A DNA stretch of 64,000 bases from Fragum whitleyi (GCA_948146395.1 OX411544.1:60349856-60413855); one strand, 5' to 3'; positions 55,601-58,278 are shown, numbered from the stretch's first letter. Made by a program: numbers and translations. Notes: generated by a model from the letters alone, not told the origin.

Positions 55601-58278
55601 CAGGGCCATCCCCCACCATGAAAGCTTGATAGTAAACTTAAGCTTAATCAAAGGGCAATAACTCTAAAATTACGCAAGCAAGAGTTGTAGTTCTTGTGTA
55701 CTGCACTTCTACTCCATGAGATCTATCCACCTTTAAATTTTCGAGTTGATAACTTTTATACTCTAAAAGATATGCTCCGGCAAGTTCAGTGATGGAATGA
55801 CGGAACGACGGACGGAGACATTACTACTTCCCATTCGCCGAACGGCGGGGATAATAAGAACGGCTTGGGACTTTCTTAAAACACACATGCGATACCTTTC
55901 ATTGGATAACATAGCGTACCATTTGGGGGGGGGGGGCTTCAGAAAAATTCGCGTAGGTCTGAACACAATACAGATAATGTACATATATCGATGAAGGAAT
56001 TTCGAATTTTGTGAGACAGTTTCGATAAAGAAGTGGAAAGACAATATAATATGAGTTCAAAAACAAAAAGCACTTTCTCTCTTTTGTATTTTCTGTATCT
56101 CTCTAGATTTTCTTATAAGTTTAAAGAAATCTAGGGAGTAATATAGACAATTTACTAAAGATGAAATACGTCGAATTCGGACGTCCAATCAGATTTCCCG
56201 AAAATATTGCTTGCTGCCTACAAGCAGCCAGATCATATGGTTTTGTACCCCCCCCCCCCCCCCCCCCCCTTGCAGCTTCTTCTGTCGGAAGATTTATGTG
56301 CTTATATGACACCGTAGAGTTTGACTTGACTCCGAAATCAAGTCAATTTTCAAGGTTTAGGCAATCTTGGTGCGGGTTGTTTATCCGCGTTAATTGTGTA
56401 TTCAAGCTGTGCATTATGTGCAATCGTAATGAAGCTGCGATTTAATAATTTTGCAATCCGCGATAATTCAGCTGAATACCGCTTGAGATCAATTATTCAT
56501 CTACTGTGTGAGATACACCAAAAACACCCATATTCAAATATTACAACCCACCTGAAATGTTTGTGAATCGTGTGAATATATTCTCAAAAGATCTGTTGAC
56601 AAATCGTCGAAATGTATCGTTCGAAAATATATGACGGTAAATGGTGTACTTTTCGGTGTATCCGAAATTTTAAAGTGTTAACTTTCTTTTGGAACTGAGT
56701 ATATCAATCAACACGTTTATACATATAGTGACTATCATTATGAAAGTGGCTAGACACCTATTTTATATTGTGTAGTTATAATTAAAGGAAATCTGTTTCT
56801 ATGAATATTCTAAGAACGGAAATCTATAAAGATAAGAGGTTCTTTTTATTTTGTTATTTCGCTAAATTAGGCAATCTTTGCATTTCAGTTGTCCATTTCA
56901 TATAGGACATACTTATCTCATTAGCTTTAAAGCGTTAGAGATAGACAAATTCGCATTGCTTCAACACATAACGTATTATTTAGCAATATAGCCTTAGAGA
57001 AATTTTGAATTTATGTATTCTTTCGCCACAATCCGAAACTGGTGAACTCTTATGATGTATGGCGCATATGGTACAAAGACAAAAATCCCAATAATTTCAT
57101 CATTTCATGAAAGTTCGAAATCTATTGGTAACTAAATGCAGGCTTTGCAAAAGAGTATGAAAGCTTGCAATTCCAAAGAACCTGAGATTTGTTTCAATAT
57201 TGGCACACAAATGGATAAATAAATATGCACTCTTTCACTTTCCTTTTCCTAGGAATTTGCAAGTAAGGTTGGAGTAGAAATGCCCTATGACTTTAAAGGA
57301 GGGCGGGGGGGGGGGGGGGGGGGAGGGGGTTACTAGCAAACCGACATCTGACCCTGAAGGATTTGGTAAATGTATTGCCCATTAACCTACGTGTATATTT
57401 TTGTTTTCGCTTAAACTAGCTCATTTGATTCAAAATGAATAAGTTTGGATGATTGCGCACCGCAAAGGATGTGTGAAGCAGATCAACTCATTTGTATGAA
57501 TAAGCATATCCAGCATTTAAGATATGGATTACCCATAAGATAATATATATTTTGATTAAGTGTCACAACGGTTTCTTTAAAAGAAATGAATTTTCTCATA
57601 AAACCGAGGTCAGTTTGAAAGCCAATCTTTTTTATGGAAATACTAACTATTTCTAGTGTAATTACCTCCCTTTATTCACTAAATTTCAAAAATTATGCGC
57701 AAACATGCTAAAGATGTATTTTTTGAACGATTATTTCAAACATTTTTACTAGTTTCAACAATTAGGGGGCGATTTTAAACGCCTTGGCTGAAATAAGAAA
57801 AAGATAAAAGACAGAATCGCTTTGGCAATTGGCTTGGACGCCATCTTGGACGCCATCTTGTTTCTAGCGAGTTGCCCAATGATGCCAAGGTGGCATCAAC
57901 CGGATTCATGATGTACAATGTCTCCCCTTTCTAAATATGCAAAAACATTTTCTATAGACGGCATTGCACGGTTAAAGTGAAATTTCGGGTTTTGCTGCCG
58001 GACTATAAATGAGAGCTCTCTGACCATGTTATGCATAGCTCTTGGGAGTGTTTATTAGGAGAAATTCGGGAATTGAAATTTGTCTTTGCTTATTTCAGAA
58101 ACCACTTGAATGGTCTAAAATGTGTCTCCACAATATCGCATCCTCAGGAAAGTTTTCCAGCGACAGAACCATTGCACAGTATGCCAAAGAGATCTGGGGT
58201 GCAGACACTCTTGATTACAAGCTGCCTGCACCGAGTGAAAACCCACTCAGTTACGAAGAGGAAGGGGGAAAGAAATAG
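13444..58278 (+). CDS. PYG: Glycogen phosphorylase, 17 coding exons (whole gene)
   Basis: Glycogen phosphorylase releases glucose 1-phosphate from glycogen by phosphorolysis in the cytosol, using pyridoxal phosphate. Joining 17 exons with GT..AG borders gives 2559 nt, 852 residues and a TAG stop; vertebrate isozymes have about 842. Numbering from Met1, visible landmarks are: phosphorylation site Ser15 in KRKQISIRG; phosphoserine-binding Arg44 and Arg70; AMP-site Tyr76, Arg310 and Arg311; purine-site Phe286; active-site His378, Arg570, Lys575 and Glu673; and the PLP lysine Lys681 in [11 protein letters not shown]. Each is one higher than the mature muscle-enzyme number, so there is no net indel up to there. 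The C-terminus is about ten residues longer than in vertebrates and ends EEEGGKK. No frameshift or stop is seen. Control by phosphorylase kinase and AMP is inferred from the conserved sites. It is probably the single invertebrate isozyme. Confidence 0.97.
14560..15552. mobile_element. Foldback element with 9-bp target duplication
   Basis: The left end GGTGTCCTGTCAACTCGGCC is inverted at the right end (..GGCCCAGTTGACTGTGAACC). Both arms are made of short repeats of an ACTCGGCCTGT type (14560-14640 and about 15475-15552). ATATTCTCC is directly repeated at 14551-14559 and 15553-15561, a 9-bp target duplication. 9-bp duplications are usual for Mutator-like elements, so a MULE-type foldback is my inference. 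It contains the TRIM at 15004-15440 and otherwise only AT-rich DNA. Confidence 0.7.
15004..15440 (-). mobile_element. TRIM: miniature LTR retrotransposon
   Basis: Two 166-bp direct repeats (15004-15169 and 15275-15440) each begin TGTAAC and end GTTACA, the TG..CA ends of LTRs, and differ at only about two positions. On the minus strand the 105-bp internal part starts, two bases after the LTR, with TGGTGGCAGAGGTGGGAT, which would pair with a tRNA-Leu 3' end (one mismatch to the animal TGGTGGCAGCGGTGGGAT form). It ends with purine-rich GGAGGGGAGAG just before the other LTR. These are a primer-binding site and a polypurine tract. No protein is encoded, so it must move with help. No clear target duplication was seen. 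Confidence 0.8.
15561..16141. other. Intron 1 sequence, nothing recognised
   Basis: No coding similarity and no obvious repeat ends. The same holds for 13687-14550. Confidence 0.45.
16142..17134 (+). mobile_element. Tandem-core (HINE-like) element, family D
   Basis: Begins TTAGCTCGACTATTC, which folds with the following GAATAG; about five cores of 168-177 bp follow (ACGTGCAA motif at 16221, 16389, 16566, 16743, 16919). It ends with the inverted start (GGAATAGTCGAGCT), then the hairpin CTGTC..GACAG and CTCTTGTT. The same element occurs at 39492-40128. Because 177 is a multiple of three, a repeat-encoded open frame appears at 16484-16867; it is not a gene. Confidence 0.75.
17771..18017 (-). 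mobile_element. MITE family M (TIR CCCTTGTCATGCTGAA)
   Basis: Bounded by inverted CCCTTGTCATGCTGAA / TTCAGCATGACAAGGG, and contains the palindromic CTGCACATATGTGCAG core shared with copies at 34110, 40734 and 41241. Probably piggyBac-like from its CCCTT start and TTAA/TTTA-type flanks. Confidence 0.75.
18412..18545. mobile_element. Decayed MITE M fragment
   Basis: Keeps TTATGCTGAAT, AATCAGCATGCACAT and CAATCTGATCTTAGTCT, in the order of the MITE M copies. The right end is lost. Confidence 0.4.
18611..20390 (+). mobile_element. HINE-like element family B, split by a family C insertion
   Basis: The left part 18611-18990 has two cores (CGGAGCATATCTC near 18691 and 18845); the right part 20257-20390 matches the 3' end of the 29681-30353 copy (CCCTTAATCTATTAGGCTTC, then the GGCCATATCCGACATGGC hairpin and TCTTGTT). 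The 18991-20256 element lies between them, so family C inserted into an existing family B copy. Confidence 0.75.
18991..20256 (+). mobile_element. HINE-like element family C (dimeric cores)
   Basis: Starts with a near-perfect hairpin (AGCTCACCTGAGCAC..GTGCTC.AGGTGAGCT), then a CGTCGTCCGT microsatellite. The cores have alternating spacing of about 165 and 177 bp (TCTTCTTCTC at 19261, 19426, 19603, 19770, 19948), so the true period is a dimer of about 343 bp. It ends with CTCAGGTGAGC (inverse of the start), the hairpin GGACCA..TGGTCC and TCTTGTT. Confidence 0.8.
20391..20946. other. Intron sequence; possible old SINE-like fragment
   Basis: 20440-20640 has a vague 'TGGCTTGAATCTCAGCCACACC ... 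TTGTTAAAAGCGGCATTAGGC' layout that may be a second, older SINE. Nothing firm. Confidence 0.25.
20947..21300. mobile_element. hAT-like MITE with large internal hairpin
   Basis: The ends AGGGTTCGAAACTAAG and the inverse of ..CTTAGTGTCGACCCCT-type sequence form imperfect TIRs with 8-bp flanks (20939-20946 and 21301-21308, 7 of 8 identical). The arms repeat GGACTCC. The centre is a perfect palindrome with 29-bp arms at 21134-21196 (AGAACATTGTGGAAAAGAAG... and its reverse) around a 5-nt loop. Confidence 0.65.
21336..21492. mobile_element. TTAA-flanked foldback MITE (family P)
   Basis: 157 bp, with TTAA at 21332-21335 and 21493-21496. The ends GATAGTGCACC / GGTCCACTACC are inverted, and the centre CCTAACGAAAATCATTAGG is palindromic. 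Other copies are at 36426, 37761 and 43498. Confidence 0.75.
21655..23578 (+). pseudogene. 5'-truncated non-LTR retrotransposon, RT C-terminus
   Basis: Encodes only the last about 250 residues of a LINE reverse transcriptase: [21 protein letters not shown], the QNRLIRFIF segment and [21 protein letters not shown] one-base frameshift near 22258 separates it from the C-terminal [14 protein letters not shown] segment, which ends near 22411. A 1.1 kb 3' UTR and an (ATT)n tail (about 23547-23578) follow. The sequence fits CR1/L2/Jockey-type elements and differs from the LINE at 9753. Broken. Confidence 0.8.
23579..23635. repeat. Short fragment with (ATCT)n tail
   Basis: 57 bp ending in ATCTATCTATCTATCT between the LINE tail and the resumed SINE. 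Possibly the tail of a second retrocopy. Confidence 0.5.
23731..24330. other. Intron 1 sequence; short (CAA)n tract
   Basis: Contains a CAACAACAACAACAAC tract near 24165. Otherwise nothing recognised. Confidence 0.4.
24331..24670. mobile_element. MITE-like repeat with GGACTCC arms and hairpin
   Basis: Ends CAGGGTTCTT and the inverse AAAAACCCTG; contains GGACTC/GGGTCC/GAGTCC phrases as in the 20947 element. A palindrome of about 60 bp at 24534-24593 (CAACTTCAGG.. to ..CCTGAAGTTG) lies near the centre. Target duplication not clear. Confidence 0.5.
24671..25543. other. End of intron 1; possible MITE at about 25100-25500
   Basis: 25100-25175 (AATTGTTTATTTCAGTGT..) is repeated at 47125-47190 in intron 12, and CGATAAACCACAGAAATGAA near 25495 looks like its inverted end. 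A 93-codon frame between them has no start ATG and no family similarity. Confidence 0.35.
25544..25645 (+). CDS. PYG: PYG exon 2 (residues 82-115)
   Basis: Acceptor TTTATACTTACAG, donor CAG/GTATGT. Encodes [19 protein letters not shown] and onward to DEAMYQ, the conserved [11 protein letters not shown] block. 102 nt, phase 0 at both ends. A perfect-type hairpin starts 14 nt into the following intron. Confidence 0.96.
25660..25735. repeat. Palindromic hairpin family Q (copy 1)
   Basis: Nearly perfect 76-bp inverted repeat: AATGGCTCAGCG..TAACTCCCTATA / TATAGGGAGTTA..CGCTGAGCCATT. It starts 14 nt after the exon 2 donor. Confidence 0.85.
25780..25985 (+). mobile_element. Diverged SINE copy
   Basis: CTACCAATGGGTTGATAATC, GTAGCTGGAGGCTA, GGTGCTCCCG and a CATAAAACCCAATTCAAT tail follow the SINE consensus. 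The tRNA-like head is degraded. Confidence 0.6.
25986..27564. other. Intron 2 sequence with minor palindromes
   Basis: Contains a decayed hairpin at about 26033-26096 (AGTGAAGAATTACC..AAGCATTTTCTTCA) related to the 21134 palindrome, a short direct repeat ATATGGGGTTCATCTCAGA at 26712-26750, and a (TATG)n tract near 27138. No gene. Confidence 0.4.
27565..28641 (+). mobile_element. HINE-like element family C, copy 2
   Basis: Same cores as 18991-20256 (CTGAAACCAGA, TTTCATATTTGGTATG.AGC, CAAGTTTGTTCATATCAAGA), about six copies. The 5' head is deleted from the hairpin through the microsatellite (GAGCACGAAA joins GTTGTTCAAATAAATGAA), and one arm of the 3' hairpin is missing before TCTTGTT. Confidence 0.75.
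28737..28936. mobile_element. Decayed MITE M
   Basis: Retains CAGGAGGTATAGACAAAGAT, CTGCACATATGTGC and CTGATCCTAGTC in family M order. The TIRs are eroded. Confidence 0.5.
29681..30353 (+). mobile_element. HINE-like element family B, best copy
   Basis: Starts ATCCCCCGCC.. and folds with GGGGAT; then (CCGTCATT)n; three cores with an exact 156-bp period (GTCCGGAGC at 29783, 29939, 30095); then GGCGGGGGAT (inverse of the start), the hairpin GCCATGTccgACATGGC and TCTTGTT. It shows the complete shared architecture most clearly. No protein coding. Confidence 0.8.
30410..31237. mobile_element. Outer hAT-like MITE carrying a nested MITE
   Basis: Inverted ends CTAGGGGTG.. / ..CACCCCTAG with extended TATCACAATAG/CTATTG..-type inner arms. 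The 30757-31108 element interrupts it. No coding capacity. Confidence 0.6.
30757..31108. mobile_element. MITE family R (CAGGG TIR), nested
   Basis: 352 bp with CAGGGTTGTGGAA / TTCCACACCCCTG ends and repeated CCACTTGTCC/GGACAAGT arms. TGTAAAC is directly repeated at 30750-30756 and 31109-31115. A central hairpin (GAAGAAAATGCTG..CAGCATTTTCTTC) is present. Copies at 31240, 51268 and 58448. Confidence 0.75.
31240..31506. mobile_element. MITE family R, copy 2
   Basis: CACTTGTCCCTGGACAAGTA near 31256 to CAGACAAGTCTGGCATAGGA and CCACACC near 31503. Internally shorter than the 30757 copy. The minus-strand open frames in copies 1, 2 and 4 are homologous only because the DNA repeats are. Confidence 0.65.
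31508..31582. repeat. Palindromic hairpin family Q (copy 2)
   Basis: AATGGCTCTGCGG..CCATATAAGCATATAGGG..GTGCTGAGTCATC; an imperfect version of the 25660 hairpin, directly after a MITE R copy. Confidence 0.7.
31724..32585 (+). mobile_element. HINE-like element family E
   Basis: The 5' hairpin CCACTGGCTgaaAGCCACTGG, a CCGTCCGTCCGTGCGTGCG microsatellite, and about four cores (CAACCAAATTTCACTGGAAT, CAGTCTACCAAAAATTATT), then GTGGAGC (inverse of GCTCCAC at the start), the hairpin AGCCATtcATGGCT and TTCTAGTTTT. The same layout as families B, C and D with unrelated sequence. Confidence 0.75.
32699..32770. repeat. Palindromic hairpin family Q (copy 3)
   Basis: GGCTAAGCATGAAACAGTTG and ACAATTGATTCTTGCTGAGC pair imperfectly around CTATATATTTATAG. 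Confidence 0.6.
33309..33487 (+). mobile_element. SINE, 5'-truncated
   Basis: From GTTGGGTCGATAATTGTAGA to the (AATC)n tail, close to consensus (GAAATACCAGGAATCCATTG, GGTGCTCCAGCC). The head is missing. Preceded by a relic of a tandem-core element (about 33040-33305). Confidence 0.8.
33656..33838 (+). CDS. PYG: PYG exon 3 (residues 116-176)
   Basis: Acceptor ..TATCACTAG, donor CAG/GTGAGT. Encodes [20 protein letters not shown], then [18 protein letters not shown], the glycine-rich substrate/PLP-phosphate loop. 183 nt, phase 0. Confidence 0.97.
34110..34349. mobile_element. MITE family M, intact copy
   Basis: 240 bp with TIRs CCCTTGTCATGCTGAA / TTCAGCATGACAAGGG; TTA at 34107-34109 and 34350-34352; internal CTGCACATATGTGCAG palindrome. 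Confidence 0.8.
34500..34709 (+). mobile_element. SINE copy
   Basis: Part of the head, then CACCAATGGGTTGATAATTG, GAGAAATACCAGGAATCTAT, CTGCCGCAATATA and an AAACAAACAGAC tail. Confidence 0.75.
34734..34985. mobile_element. MITE family M, diverged copy
   Basis: AACCCTTTTCATACTGAAAC at the left and TATTCAGTATGATACATG at the right; internal CTGCACATATGTGCAG. Confidence 0.6.
34986..35421. other. Intron 3 sequence, nothing recognised
   Basis: AT-rich; no repeat ends or coding similarity. Confidence 0.45.
35422..36108 (+). mobile_element. HINE-like element family F
   Basis: Starts TTATACCCCCAC, folding with GGGGGGTATA; then a CTGTCTGTCCATCC microsatellite; four cores of about 135-148 bp (AAGAACCAAG..GACC..AATCATGAAACTT, GGTCACATAGGTCAA); then GTGGGGGTATAA (inverse of the start) and ..GACAGTTCTAGTTTG. 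The flanking GTTATACCCCCACC ends are diagnostic of the family. 36109-36420 is related or decayed core-like sequence. Confidence 0.75.
36426..36588. mobile_element. TTAA-flanked foldback MITE P, copy 2
   Basis: 163 bp between TTAA at 36422-36425 and 36589-36592; ends GGTAGTGGACC / GGGTCCACTTCC. Confidence 0.75.
36646..36866. mobile_element. piggyBac-like MITE family N, copy 1
   Basis: 221 bp flanked by TTAA at 36642-36645 and 36867-36870; TIR CCCTTTCCTGTTT / ..AAACAGCAAAGGG; central hairpin GAAGAAATTGCTTgtcagAAGCAATTTCTTC. CCC-starting TIRs with a TTAA target are the piggyBac pattern. It ends immediately before the pyrimidine tract of the exon 4 acceptor. Confidence 0.75.
36895..37026 (+). 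CDS. PYG: PYG exon 4 (residues 177-220)
   Basis: Acceptor TTTCATATAG, donor CAG/GTAAGC. Encodes [20 protein letters not shown], then a V(N)FYGRVEE segment ending KWVDTQ. 132 nt, phase 0. A MITE ends 28 nt upstream of the exon, directly before its pyrimidine tract. Confidence 0.97.
37761..37917. mobile_element. Foldback MITE P, copy 3
   Basis: 157 bp; TTAA at 37757-37760 and mutated TTAG at 37918; near-palindromic throughout (CCTAATGAAAATCATTAGG at the centre). It ends 31 nt before exon 5. Confidence 0.75.
37949..38060 (+). CDS. PYG: PYG exon 5 (residues 221-258, codon 258 split)
   Basis: Acceptor TTTGTTACAG, donor TCT/GTAAGT. Encodes [17 protein letters not shown], then [20 protein letters not shown]. 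112 nt, leaving one base of codon 258. A TTAA-flanked MITE ends 31 nt upstream and a SINE starts 33 nt downstream. Confidence 0.97.
38093..38331 (+). mobile_element. SINE with perfect 13-bp target duplication
   Basis: CAGCAAAACTTCT is directly repeated at 38080-38092 and 38332-38344. Head AGCCGCCGTCTTAGGGCAGT, B box GGTTTGATTCCTG, SINE body, CAAACAAATAAACAAAT tail. It inserted 33 nt after the exon 5 donor. The body is shorter than in other copies. Confidence 0.88.
38600..38851 (+). mobile_element. Relic of a tandem-core element (single core)
   Basis: GGGGGCATATTG, CTGTCTGTCTGTC microsatellite, and a 3' end TTTCACAAACACATCTTGTTT like those of the 52017 and 52335 elements. The complement of the 5' arm is lost. 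Confidence 0.45.
38888..38970 (+). CDS. PYG: PYG exon 6 (residues 258-285)
   Basis: Acceptor TATTTTCTAG, donor AAT/GTGAGT. Completes Phe258 and encodes [20 protein letters not shown], then VLYPNDN, the start of the active-site '280s' loop. 83 nt. Confidence 0.97.
39011..39050. repeat. Hairpin family Q (truncated copy 4)
   Basis: ATTGCTCAGCACCAAACAGT, then TGTTGCCCTGAGCCATTA. The middle of the palindrome is deleted. It starts 40 nt after the exon 6 donor. Confidence 0.5.
39492..40128 (+). mobile_element. HINE-like element family D, copy 2
   Basis: TTAGCTCGACTATTCGAAGA at the start; three cores (motif at 39570, 39736, 39913); GGAATAGTCGAGCT, CTGTCctctGACAG and CTCTTGTTT at the end. The termini are nearly identical to the 16142 copy, so the family was recently active. 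Confidence 0.8.
40514..40657 (+). CDS. PYG: PYG exon 7 (residues 286-333)
   Basis: Acceptor TTTTCTTCCAG, donor AAA/GTAAGA. Encodes [20 protein letters not shown], then [13 protein letters not shown]. Phe286 is the purine-inhibitor-site residue; Arg310 and Arg311 bind the AMP phosphate in the vertebrate enzyme. 144 nt, phase 0. Confidence 0.97.
40734..40973. mobile_element. MITE family M copy
   Basis: GCCCTTGTCATGCTGAATAA to GGGTCAGCATGAAAAGGA, internal CTGCACATATGTGCAG; TTA at 40731-40733. Confidence 0.75.
41241..41479. mobile_element. MITE family M copy
   Basis: 239 bp; TTA at 41238-41240 and 41480-41482; TIRs as in the 34110 copy. Internal TTGCACATTTGTGCAG. Confidence 0.8.
41793..42059 (+). 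mobile_element. SINE, near full length
   Basis: Head with AAAGCGCAGTGTTAGGG and GATTTGATTCCTGATGGCAG; body AGCAATGGGTTGATAATC; tail TTCAAACAAAAAG. Confidence 0.75.
42189..42428 (+). CDS. PYG: PYG exon 8 (residues 334-413)
   Basis: Acceptor CTACTTCAG, donor GAG/GTAGAG. Encodes [38 protein letters not shown] (His378 is catalytic) and [18 protein letters not shown]. 240 nt, phase 0. A diverged copy of its last 66 nt lies 438 bp downstream. Confidence 0.97.
42801..42875 (+). pseudogene. Relic copy of the 3' end of PYG exon 8
   Basis: Aligns without gaps to 42363-42437, i.e. the last 66 nt of exon 8 plus 9 intron bases. It would encode [20 protein letters not shown] and then IE, with 18 of 22 residues identical to the exon; about half of the 12 base differences are synonymous. 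The donor GAG/GTAGAGTAG has become GAG/ATAGACTAG, so the splice site is gone. No acceptor is visible in front. A partial exon duplication, now non-functional. Confidence 0.8.
43296..43459 (+). CDS. PYG: PYG exon 9 (residues 414-468, codon 468 split)
   Basis: Acceptor CACTTGCAG, donor AAC/GTAAGT. Encodes [20 protein letters not shown], then [20 protein letters not shown] and HSEIIKKE. 164 nt, two bases of codon 468. Confidence 0.97.
43498..43651. mobile_element. Foldback MITE P, copy 4 (diverged)
   Basis: GGGTAGTAGACCTGTAATAG to GGGTCCACTTC, TTAA at the right (43652-43655). It begins about 38 nt after the exon 9 donor. Confidence 0.6.
44518..44733 (+). mobile_element. SINE, truncated at the B box, 13-bp target duplication
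   Basis: ACAAAATATCCCC is repeated at 44505-44517 and 44734-44746. The element begins within the tRNA-like B box (GGGTTCGATCCCC) and ends (AATC)n. Body close to consensus. Confidence 0.85.
44864..44978 (+). CDS. PYG: PYG exon 10 (residues 468-506)
   Basis: Acceptor TTTATTTCACAG, donor GAG/GTAAGT. Completes Thr468 and encodes [20 protein letters not shown], then [18 protein letters not shown]. 115 nt. Confidence 0.97.
45009..45084. repeat. Palindromic hairpin family Q (copy 5)
   Basis: CAATGGTTCAGTGGG..GTAACTGCCTATAAA pairs with CATATAGGCAGTTAC..GGGCTGGGCCAT. It starts 30 nt after the exon 10 donor. Confidence 0.8.
45600..45701 (+). CDS. PYG: PYG exon 11 (residues 507-540)
   Basis: Acceptor TTAAATTCAG, donor CAG/GTAATC. 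Encodes [20 protein letters not shown], then [14 protein letters not shown], the less conserved segment of the family. A SINE begins 19 nt after the donor. 102 nt, phase 0. Confidence 0.96.
45721..45994 (+). mobile_element. SINE, full length with tRNA-like head
   Basis: The head GCAGTCATAGCGCAGTTGGT (A box) followed by an anticodon-like CTGTCAA loop and CTTCGATCCCCGG (B box) folds like a tRNA with a possible GTC anticodon. Then the SINE body and a CATTCAAACAAAC tail. Target duplication TTACTGGACAA / TTACCGGATAA at 45710-45720 and 45995-46005. It sits 19 nt after the exon 11 donor. Confidence 0.88.
46533..46640. mobile_element. Decayed MITE M fragment
   Basis: TTAACCCAGACTCTACCTG, GGCAGGAGGCACAG and GCAATCTGATCTTAGTC follow the family M order. 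Confidence 0.45.
46887..47093 (+). CDS. PYG: PYG exon 12 (residues 541-609)
   Basis: Acceptor TGTTTATAG, donor AAG/GTAGGA. Encodes [20 protein letters not shown], then [20 protein letters not shown] with the substrate-phosphate residues Arg570 and Lys575. 207 nt, phase 0. Confidence 0.97.
47382..47602. mobile_element. piggyBac-like MITE N, copy 2
   Basis: TTAA then CCCTTTGCTGTTTAATCCC, to AAACAGCAAAGGG then TTGA; central GGAATTGCTT..AAGC.ATTTCTTC hairpin. Confidence 0.7.
47760..47958. mobile_element. piggyBac-like MITE N, copy 3
   Basis: TTAA then CCCTTTGCTGTTTAATCCC, to AAACAGGAAAGGG then TTGA; one arm of the central hairpin is partly deleted. Same orientation as copy 2 and only 157 bp away. 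Confidence 0.7.
48088..48345. mobile_element. Second copy of the 1393-1712 repeat
   Basis: Shares TTATAACTATA.A.ATATCCG, CATAGTTATTTTTAGAACAA, AGAGGTTATAAGATAAA and CCCAACCTCGTTAGATATTT. It lacks the left arm of the inner palindrome. Confidence 0.6.
48431..48622 (+). CDS. PYG: PYG exon 13 (residues 610-673)
   Basis: Acceptor ATCTATTTCAG, donor GAG/GTAGGC. Encodes [20 protein letters not shown], then [20 protein letters not shown] and QISTAGTE. Glu673 (catalytic, first residue of the phosphorylase signature) is the last codon. The 3' 69 nt and the donor are repeated eight times downstream in the intron. Confidence 0.97.
48554..49730 (+). repeat. 112-bp tandem array copying the exon 13 3' end and donor
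   Basis: Units start (GTCTC) at 48554, 48666, 48778, 48890, 49002, 49114, 49226, 49338 and 49450: exactly 112 bp each. The first 69 nt of unit 1 are PYG exon 13; the rest of each unit is the first 43 nt of intron 13. Every copy keeps the coding-like part and the GAG/GTAGG donor. The ninth unit is cut by a SINE and resumes for about 25 nt after 49703. 112 is not a multiple of three, and the first readthrough codon after the real exon in frame reaches TGA at 48677-48679. Confidence 0.92.
49526..49702 (+). mobile_element. SINE inserted in the 112-bp array
   Basis: 5'-truncated SINE (ATTTGTCTCTCACCATTTGG to CATACAAATAAAGAA) with flanking ACTGAGGTAGGTC / ACTGAGGTATGTC at 49513-49525 and 49703-49715, a one-mismatch 13-bp target duplication. 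Confidence 0.8.
50005..50162 (+). CDS. PYG: PYG exon 14 (residues 674-726, codon 726 split)
   Basis: Acceptor TTCTATTATTCAG, donor GG/GTTTGT, the weakest donor of the gene. Encodes [20 protein letters not shown], then DGANVEM. Lys681 forms the Schiff base with pyridoxal phosphate. 158 nt. Confidence 0.97.
50701..50835 (+). CDS. PYG: PYG exon 15 (residues 726-771, codon 771 split)
   Basis: Acceptor TTCTCTACAG, donor AG/GTAGGG. Completes Gly726 and encodes [20 protein letters not shown], then [20 protein letters not shown] and IYTD. 135 nt. Confidence 0.97.
50890..50964. repeat. Palindrome in intron 15
   Basis: TAAACGAGTCATCTTTAAAC and its inverse GTTTAAGATGACGAGTTTA flank a short CGAGGCTGTGCCGAG loop. 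Likely the end or centre of a MITE that continues to about 51245. Confidence 0.65.
51268..51904. mobile_element. MITE family R, copy 3, split by a SINE
   Basis: ATTCCACTTGTCACGGACAA at the left; GACAAGTCAGGCAGGGAATT near 51890 at the right; central hairpin GAAGAAAATGCTG..CAGCATTTTCTTC. The SINE at 51329-51610 interrupts it. Confidence 0.7.
51329..51610 (+). mobile_element. SINE, full length, nested in MITE R
   Basis: 282 bp from GTAGCCGCCGTCATTGGGCA through A and B boxes, body and (AATC)n tail. Target duplication ATGATCTAAAGG / ATGATCTAATGG at 51317-51328 and 51611-51622. Confidence 0.88.
52017..52276 (+). mobile_element. HINE-like element, single family-B-type core
   Basis: TATGCCCCCTTTG folds with GGGGG.TATA; one core with GGATAGATCTTATTGAGGAG, AAGTGCAGTGCACAAGAAC and TTTTTGCCCTTTGTTA as in family B; then GGGGGCATAAA, the hairpin ATGTTTTACAAACAT and CTCTTGTA. 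A family B core between different ends. Confidence 0.7.
52335..52686 (+). mobile_element. HINE-like element with one core
   Basis: ATTATGCCCCTGCAAC, a CTGTCTGTTTATCTGTTTGT tract, and a 3' end GTTGGGGGCATTGG, hairpin TGTTTaaCAAACA, CATCTTGTA. Confidence 0.6.
52803..52869 (+). CDS. PYG: PYG exon 16 (residues 771-793)
   Basis: Acceptor TATGTTGTAG, donor AAG/GTAATG. Completes Arg771 and encodes [20 protein letters not shown], then FK. 67 nt. Confidence 0.96.
52976..53052. repeat. Palindromic hairpin family Q-like (copy 6)
   Basis: CCAGGGTTCAACACAACACT and its inverse AGTGTTTTGTTGAACCCTTG flank GACTATATGAAATATAGGC. Same design as family Q, with different arm ends. It lies 106 nt after the exon 16 donor. 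Confidence 0.65.
53053..53798. other. Intron 16 start, relic tandem-core sequence
   Basis: 53110-53410 resembles a decayed HINE-like element (CTGCCCCTGCCATG start, GGTCAAGGTCAC, GGGGCATCTGTATCTGTGTC end). No gene. Confidence 0.35.
55583..55862 (-). mobile_element. HINE-like family B, reversed copy with one core
   Basis: Reverse complement of the 29681 element's ends and one 156-bp core: AACAAGGACCATGTCC at the left (3' end), AGGGCAATAACTCTAAAATT and CTCCATGAGATCTATCCAC in the core, GACGGAACGACGGACGGAG microsatellite, CGCCGAACGGCGGGGATAAT at the right (5' end). Confidence 0.8.
55925..55936. repeat. G12 homopolymer
   Basis: Twelve uninterrupted G inside the 4.2-kb element. Confidence 0.9.
56248..56269. 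repeat. C22 homopolymer
   Basis: Twenty-two C in a row; it produces poly-Pro / poly-Gly in open frames on the two strands that are not genes. Confidence 0.9.
57305..57329. repeat. G19 tract followed by AG5
   Basis: Nineteen G, an A, then five G. With the other two tracts, the only long G/C homopolymers in the window. Confidence 0.9.
58099..58278 (+). CDS. PYG: PYG exon 17 (residues 794-852 and stop)
   Basis: Acceptor GCTTATTTCAG after the 5.2 kb intron 16. Encodes [20 protein letters not shown], then [14 protein letters not shown] and [18 protein letters not shown], stop TAG at 58276-58278. The tail after LPAP is longer and more charged than in vertebrate isozymes. Confidence 0.96.
   Translation, partial: KPLEWSKMCLHNIASSGKFSSDRTIAQYAKEIWGADTLDYKLPAPSENPLSYEEEGGKK

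Noticed and set aside
56161..56445. Open frame with eight prolines
   Set aside because: Created by the C22 homopolymer inside the 4.2-kb element; nothing similar on either side.
57250..57290. Possible extra PYG exon (CCTAGGAATTTGCAAG then TAAGG)
   Set aside because: The exon 16 to exon 17 junction is already complete in frame and matches the family; the segment has no phosphorylase similarity.
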